NCBI GenBank assembly: GCA_009760855.2
Contig: WPIO01000061.1
Location: 1,553,501-1,617,500 of the forward strand
Origin: Cristatella mucedo
Lineage: Eukaryota; Bryozoa; Phylactolaemata; Cristatellidae
Reading direction: 5' to 3'
Length of the DNA: 64,000 nt
Both the position numbers and the translations under genes were made by a program. Below the pieces are notes generated by a model. It was not told the DNA's origin and ran no database searches. It saw only the letters and a program-made list of their open reading frames with translations. Below are positions 58,731 to 64,000 of this stretch, piece after piece; position 1 is the first letter of the stretch, and every line of letters begins with the position of its first letter.

Positions 58731-59565
58731 AGCGTCTCTTATTTTGTAATGCTTTTTATTTGCATTCGATTTTCTCAAGGTTAGACAGCCAAGTGCAGGA
58801 CGCTGTGGTTAGCACGCGGACACTGGACTCGGTCTCGTAAGCATGGGCCACACTTGGATGTAGGGTGTGGCCAGTGCAGATGCCCTGGTACTCACATGGA
58901 CCAAACGTAGAGAGGATTGTGTCGGGCGGCTGGCGCCGCACTAGCCGTTCGACCCAATTTTAGTTTTGTCATTTTAGCCTTCCAATGATTGGCTGCCTCA
59001 GGAAAGATCAAAGTACGGTCGCTGCTTGGTGGCTTAATCCCGTTCTACGCTAATGCGGCAACATTGGTCGAGATTGAGTTCGGCAATAGCTACGTGTATT
59101 GAATGCGTCTTGTAGGATTCACGAGCCGTTTTAGAGACGCATCTTCTACAAGCACAGGATCACGCGTCAGAGGTCACCCGGGCGCGAGGTTAAGCTCGCA
59201 CGTTCGTTTCTCAATGCTTGCACGAAGACTGCAGGTGGTGCCGCTCGAAAAGTTAATGAAAGCTACTATCAACTTTGGTGTTAAGATTATTTGGCAAGAA
59301 AATTATTGCGGCTTGGGTCTATTTCGTAGTGTAGCCTCCGCCCATAAACTTCTGCAAAGCAAGGTCTAACAGCCCAGTGTATGATTGCAACAGTCAGTAG
59401 GTATCTTTGTTGACTCATATGCGATCGCTTTCCCATTCTACTGGAAAGATCCTGGTGGAACCCTAGCGGTAGGACGCTGTGGTTTCAGGGCACAGACTGG
59501 TTCGCTGTTTGGCTCGACACGAGGCGTCAAATGGACTGTGGCAGGCCAAGCTGCATGAGCGAGCC
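58731..59565. other. Intergenic, nothing recognised
   Basis: Short frames only. A possible SINE-like tRNA head in the minus orientation near 58,790-58,930 is too weak to call. Confidence 0.35.
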
Positions 59566-59566
59566 A

Positions 59567-59567
59567 T

Positions 59568-59617
<50 letters not shown>

Positions 59618-59722
59618 GCAGCGGCAGCGGCAGCGGCGGCGGCGGCAGCAGCAGCAGCAGCAGTGGCAGCAGTGGCGGCAGCAGCAGCAGCAGCAGTGGC
59701 AGCAGCAGCAGCGGCAGCAGCA
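59567..59722. repeat. (AGC)n/(GGC)n trinucleotide array
   Basis: Imperfect AGC/GGC triplets. On the plus strand they sit in an open frame (ATG at about 59,567, Ser/Gly runs, stop at 59,883), on the minus strand as Leu/Pro runs. Coding status not supported by any flanking domain. Confidence 0.9.
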
Positions 59723-60106
59723 ACGGAGTAAAACGTATTACAGCGACTCGTTTTTTAAATCCTCTGTCTAGCACGCATTGCTTGGGGAACGCCGAAGTTT
59801 GGTGCACCATTTTTGGGGTGCTGTCTAGTGCAGAAAGGAAGTACGCCAAGCAGAGGTCGCAGGTTCGCACAGTCGCGACCTGAAGTGCTGGGGGGGGGGC
59901 GGTACACGCCGAGTCTCAGCACTTCAAGAGCACCGAGTTGTGCGACGGGCGGACTGCCAATCGCTGGAGTTGCCTGGAGTCTTTCGCACTGACGGCTGCT
60001 TCTGCTCGCTATAGCGCCGAGCTCGTCGCTGCGTCGGCACACTTCCATGCGCACTCGCGCACGCGCGCGATGAGTGCTTGTGAGTGAGCGACTCATCACG
60101 TCACAG

Positions 60107-60190
<84 letters not shown>
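60107..60190. repeat. (CT)n microsatellite
   Basis: About 84 bp of CT repeat. Confidence 0.97.
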
Positions 60191-60519
60191 AATATTCTCT
60201 CTCCGTGTGGGCACAGCGGAGACCCGCCGCGTGGCACTTGGATCTCTCGCGTTTATTTATAACCCCCAGTAAACAATTTGCTTTCTCTTGCAATCGCGGT
60301 CGAGCTATTCCGCCGCTGAACTGGCTGGGTAATCCCATTAGTGACTCTTCGCCGAAGCGCCGCTGCGACACTAGCCATAGTTGCCGAATCCCACTGACGT
60401 GGCCAACGTCATGTGGCTCGGCAGCGAGAGTGCTTTACTTGATCCGGCTGTGGCGTCAGATTTGAAGCAGCCGACGCGAAATGTAATTAGAGTGCGGCCC
60501 AAAGCTGAATGTAAATAAA

Positions 60520-60521
<2 letters not shown>

Positions 60522-60609
<88 letters not shown>
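60522..60609. repeat. (GA)n microsatellite
   Basis: About 88 bp of GA repeat, complementary to the CT tract 331 bp to its left. Confidence 0.97.
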
Positions 60610-60611
<2 letters not shown>

Positions 60612-60736
60612 CTCGCAAGCGGAACGGTCGGTGCCCGGCAAACGCTCGGCCTAACAGCAGTCATTCGATTGAAGATGTCAATCCGAGCCCGCCGGTTTTT
60701 TGCTAATGGCTGCATGCGATGATAAATAAATAAATA

Positions 60737-60911
60737 AATCCTAGCTGATTTAACAGCCTCTTTTTGAATAGCGACAGTAGAGCCTTTACGGCTATCACCA
60801 CCGCTTGCAGTGGCGATAAAGAATCGCCCACCGCAGGAGTCGAATCCACGACCTTTCGACCAAGGTCGTGAAAGCAACCACCTTACCTAGTGTGCCATCA
60901 CGGCTCACCAG
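60737..60911 (-). mobile_element. tRNA-derived SINE (type 1), best copy
   Basis: On the minus strand: GAGCCGTGATGGCACACTAG, A-box-like TAGGTAAGGTGG, B box TGGATTCGACTCC, body GGCGATTCTTTATCGCCACT, tail AAAGAGGCTGTTAAATCAGC, ending in ATTTATTTATTTATT. Confidence 0.88.
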
Positions 60912-60976
60912 ACGAGAGACAATGACGATGCAGTTGCCACTCTTCAGTGGTTGCACTTCTTTCAGCGTTAACAAGT

Positions 60977-61140
60977 ATTAGCTGATTTAACAGCCTCATT
61001 TGTATCTCGGCCGAAGAGCCATATCGGCTATCGCCGCCGCTTGCAGTTGGTAATAAAGGATAAACCACTGCAGAATTCGAACCTACGACCTTGATCGTGA
61101 AGAGCGAGCGCCTTACCTCATGGGCTGTCACGGCCCAGTG
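60977..61140 (-). mobile_element. tRNA-derived SINE (type 1), older copy
   Basis: Same layout as the neighbour (TAGCTGATTTAACAGCCTCA ... GAATTCGAACCTACGACC ... GCTGTCACGGCCC), more diverged. Confidence 0.8.
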
Positions 61141-61229
61141 AGCTTCAACCATGAACGATGCGTAACCGGCAGTAAGTTGGCCGATCGACGGTCGCAGATG
61201 AAGACTGCAGTACTGCGTTTTTCCCAATA

Positions 61230-61382
61230 AGAAACATGCAAATAAAGCTGCACCTCTAACCATGCAGTGCTTGCTGACATTGTGTACCTTACCACTAACC
61301 AGATGATCGTGCTTTCTTTACAAAACGTGTCAGTGCATAGAAATCTATTAAGTTCTCTGAGGGTACTATGCACGTGTACTAT
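61230..61382 (+). mobile_element. LINE family B 3' fragment, plus strand
   Basis: CTTGCTGACATTGTG ... TTACAAAACGTGTCAGTGCA ... AGTTCTCTGAGGGTACTATG. Confidence 0.7.
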
Positions 61383-62995
61383 CAACGACTTCTGCAGTCT
61401 TGGGCCATACAGGCGAAGTCATTTCAGTTTCTGGGGCCCTACGCTGCTCTTCTGAAAACTGATAAGCCTCAGAGAATTCTATAGTCAGATCAGCGAAGTT
61501 GTTGTCTCTATCAGAAGGATCAAAGTAGCATGTTTATCCTTCGGGCAAAACCATTAAAGGCGGTGCGTATTTTCGGTTCTTGAGGTCCTTGGGACCAAGG
61601 AAACACTCGTCATCGGAAGACTTGCGGACTAGCCTCTGCACCTGTGATAGCCACATGTGCTAGTGAAGAAGGCGTGCCACGAACAACCTCATCACTCGAT
61701 GCCCTGCAAACGTGGCCTGTGCAGGGATTACCATAGATTACGATAAGACACAGAGAATATAGCATCTAACGCTGACGGCACAACCGGTGATTGCGATGCA
61801 GATGCTTCAGATGGAGGAAATTTTATTCCATGCAATATCTCATCATAGCAAGAGTTACCATCGCATGTGCAGCAGCTACCAGGCGGATTAGTCACTACTA
61901 CCACTATGGAGTAAAGTGCTGATTCCTGCTGCGCAAATATGCCAGATGACCGAAGAATCTGATCCCTGACTACTCTAGGGATAAAAGCTTTTACAGATCA
62001 GGCCCTTGCAGGACTCTCCACCCCTTGCGTAACGCACATCCGACAGAGTCGCTGCAGCAGTCGAAAAATATTCCTTCTTACTAGTCTAACAGTTTTCTCT
62101 AGACGGAGTTCCACCATCGGGTTTTGCAGAGCCAATTCCCAGGCTTAGAATCGAAGTATTTAACCTAAAGGATGCCTATGAATGTGCGCATTCCTTCGGA
62201 TTTCCTTTAGAAACAATGTTACCCTCGTCCATCCCTACAACGATTCGTACACAGCCTAGATATATCCGCTCTGTATGTGCCGCTGCAGGTGTCGGAGCAA
62301 CGTTTACCGACCTCCTTTTTGAGGACCGGCACAGCTCTCGTACCGATGCAGCAGTCCTCTAAGTCGCTTGTGGTATGGATCCAATCCTCACGTTAATGTT
62401 GCGTCAGTAGTCACAAACGCCAGAAGCCCGTCCCTTAGATGACATGGCTATTTATTTGAAACTGCAGGGACCGACGAGAGAGCACGCATGTCCATGCTTT
62501 TTCCAGCAAAAAGCTCTGCCGGAAGAATTTTTAAGCAATAGTGCTAAGGTAAAGCTTCATTGCTTCAAACCGGATCCACGCTTACGTTTAAAGTAAGGTG
62601 ACCAGAACAACTCTAATAATAATAATAACAACAACACGTTTGATGAATATAATTTAATTATTTAATAATATAGAATAATACACCAAATCACTCGTCAGCT
62701 AAACACGCATCGAATCTCTTTCGAGCTTGGGGATCGTCGTTCTTGCTTTCATTTAAATGCACCAGCACGGCAGTCGCGTCTTTCCTTGTCTGCATCTTTC
62801 GCCGACTGATTAGCTAAAAGTGCAGTTAATTTGGAACTGCAGTCATGGAATGCCTAGTGGCAACTTTCAATTTTTCACTCTCTTTCTCGCTTGAAGTTCG
62901 AGGAAGCGTAACTCTTGTGAGTCGGCGTCATGAAACTTCTGAAATGTGCCAAACCTGCCCATTGGACGTGGCTATCCGCTGTCGCGGCCGCTAGC
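61383..62995. other. Intergenic, decayed sequence
   Basis: No long frame. Minus-strand text around 62,180-62,330 reads a short open stretch (AHTERIYLGCVRIVVGMDEG) that stops soon after; it may be a relic of a transposon or gene. Confidence 0.35.
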
Positions 62996-62999
62996 TCGC

Positions 63000-63480
63000 T
63001 ACGGGAATTTTTCAGACCTTAAACGCCTGAAACAGGTGCAATACTCAGCAGCTCGTTCGGTCTGTCGTCAACCGCACAGCTCACACATCATACCACTTTT
63101 TTTTCTGAGCTTCAGTGGCTCGCTATCAAGCGTAGCGTCGGCGTCACCATCCTCACTGCAGCCTGCAGGTCGCACTTGGCTACCTATCCTATTTTCCCAC
63201 TGTGCGTTCATGCACCACCAGCTCGAGATGCATCTAGATTTGTGCACTATTATTGAAGAGGGGCCTACCATTCTGCGTGCTTTTACATGCGGATCTAAAT
63301 TGTGTGCTCTAAATTGTGTGCTCTGCCGTGCCAGTCTAAGCATGATACCCTGCTTTTCGTTGACTCTTGGTTGATGCATCTTTTGTAAAGAGTTACATAG
63401 CGCCCAAATAGAGGTTTAGCTCATGTATGGCATTGCGCGAAAGTCTCATTACAATCACCTTTATTATTATAATTATTGAC
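63000..63480 (+). mobile_element. LINE family B 3' fragment, plus strand
   Basis: Begins in the RT C-terminal block (LKQVQYSAARSVCRQP), a frame-broken HWL-IK segment follows, and it ends with a shortened tail (AGAGTTACATAGCGCCCAAA) and ATTATTATAATTATT. Confidence 0.65.
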
Positions 63481-64000
63481 GTCTTTACATTCCGCTGCAA
63501 GCAACTGCCTTAGAGTCTGAGTCGCGGCTTGCGAGAAATGTTATTTATTACATTTTCATTGGTTATAGTTACCACAAAAGATGACAAATCACAACTTTAC
63601 TTTAATGAGATTTAAGAGCTGTAAGGCGTGGGATAAGTCACTATATTGTCTGCATGTTTGATCTGCATTCGTGTTCGAAGTAAGCACCTTTTAAGTGCTG
63701 AGAGTGGATCTTTTGGCGTCGTCAGAGGGCTAAAATTCTGATGGTTGAAGGACACAGTTCTGCATGTCATCGCGACTATGATGACACTGTGCCTGCCTGG
63801 CTATTGCCTCAGCCTATTTAATATATAAATATTTAAAAACGCACTACCGCGTTTTGCTAGTGCACCCCTTACTCTAATAACGTGAAAACTTTCATTGCTC
63901 CTTATTTTGCTCAAGGAGCTACGATGGTTCACGTTCGATCAATCGGGTACCTGCCATATTCATTTTTTCGCAACTAGTTTCACCGTGGCTTCACTACTTC
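63481..64000. other. AT-rich intergenic, nothing recognised
   Basis: No frame, repeat copy or RNA gene seen. Confidence 0.5.

Noticed and set aside
59479..59883. 134-codon Ser/Gly-rich ORF as a gene
   Set aside because: Most of it is a trinucleotide repeat and no flanking domain or splice site supports coding.

Overview
The window is animal (metazoan) nuclear DNA, most likely from an invertebrate. Coding regions are split by spliceosomal introns. There is a forkhead gene of the FoxF type and a multi-exon HSPA14-type Hsp70 gene. Non-coding DNA is packed with L2/CR1-type LINE fragments, tRNA-derived SINEs and long dinucleotide microsatellites. I cannot name the phylum. The LINE and SINE types recur in marine invertebrates such as lophotrochozoans, but that is only a hint.

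Layout. (1) 1-4,890: the 3' end of a plus-strand gene that starts left of the window, with a penultimate exon and a distant terminal exon ending in a CaaX-like tail; a LINE lies in the intron. (2) 4,890-12,000: intergenic sequence with LINE fragments and one anonymous GC-richer unit. (3) 12,001-22,797: HSPA14 homologue on the minus strand. Ten 5' exons and the last two exons join with consistent phases; part of the C-terminal region is only tentatively placed. Two of its introns begin with GC instead of GT. (4) 22,800-32,000: a promoter-like block, then LINE debris and sequence without a recognisable gene. (5) 32,032-32,745: an intronless GC-rich gene of the UPF0739 (C1orf74) type, minus strand. 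(6) 33,000-41,400: mobile-element-dominated, including a LINE with endonuclease and reverse transcriptase remnants and a SINE split by a LINE. (7) 43,361-54,332: FoxF on the minus strand, two coding exons around a 9.8 kb intron. The intron holds a purine minisatellite, promoter-like blocks and a 26-bp palindrome of paired bZIP-type sites. (8) 54,333-64,000: FoxF upstream region, then microsatellites, SINEs and decayed LINEs.

The three best genes (HSPA14-like ribosome-associated chaperone, UPF0739 protein, FoxF mesoderm transcription factor) have no evident functional link; this is ordinary eukaryotic gene order. The most unusual signals are the repeated GC-AG introns in HSPA14, the palindromic and CRE-like elements in the FoxF intron, and SINEs whose tail matches the resident LINE. 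All calls come from reading the sequence; no database search was run, and family comparisons rest on remembered family features.
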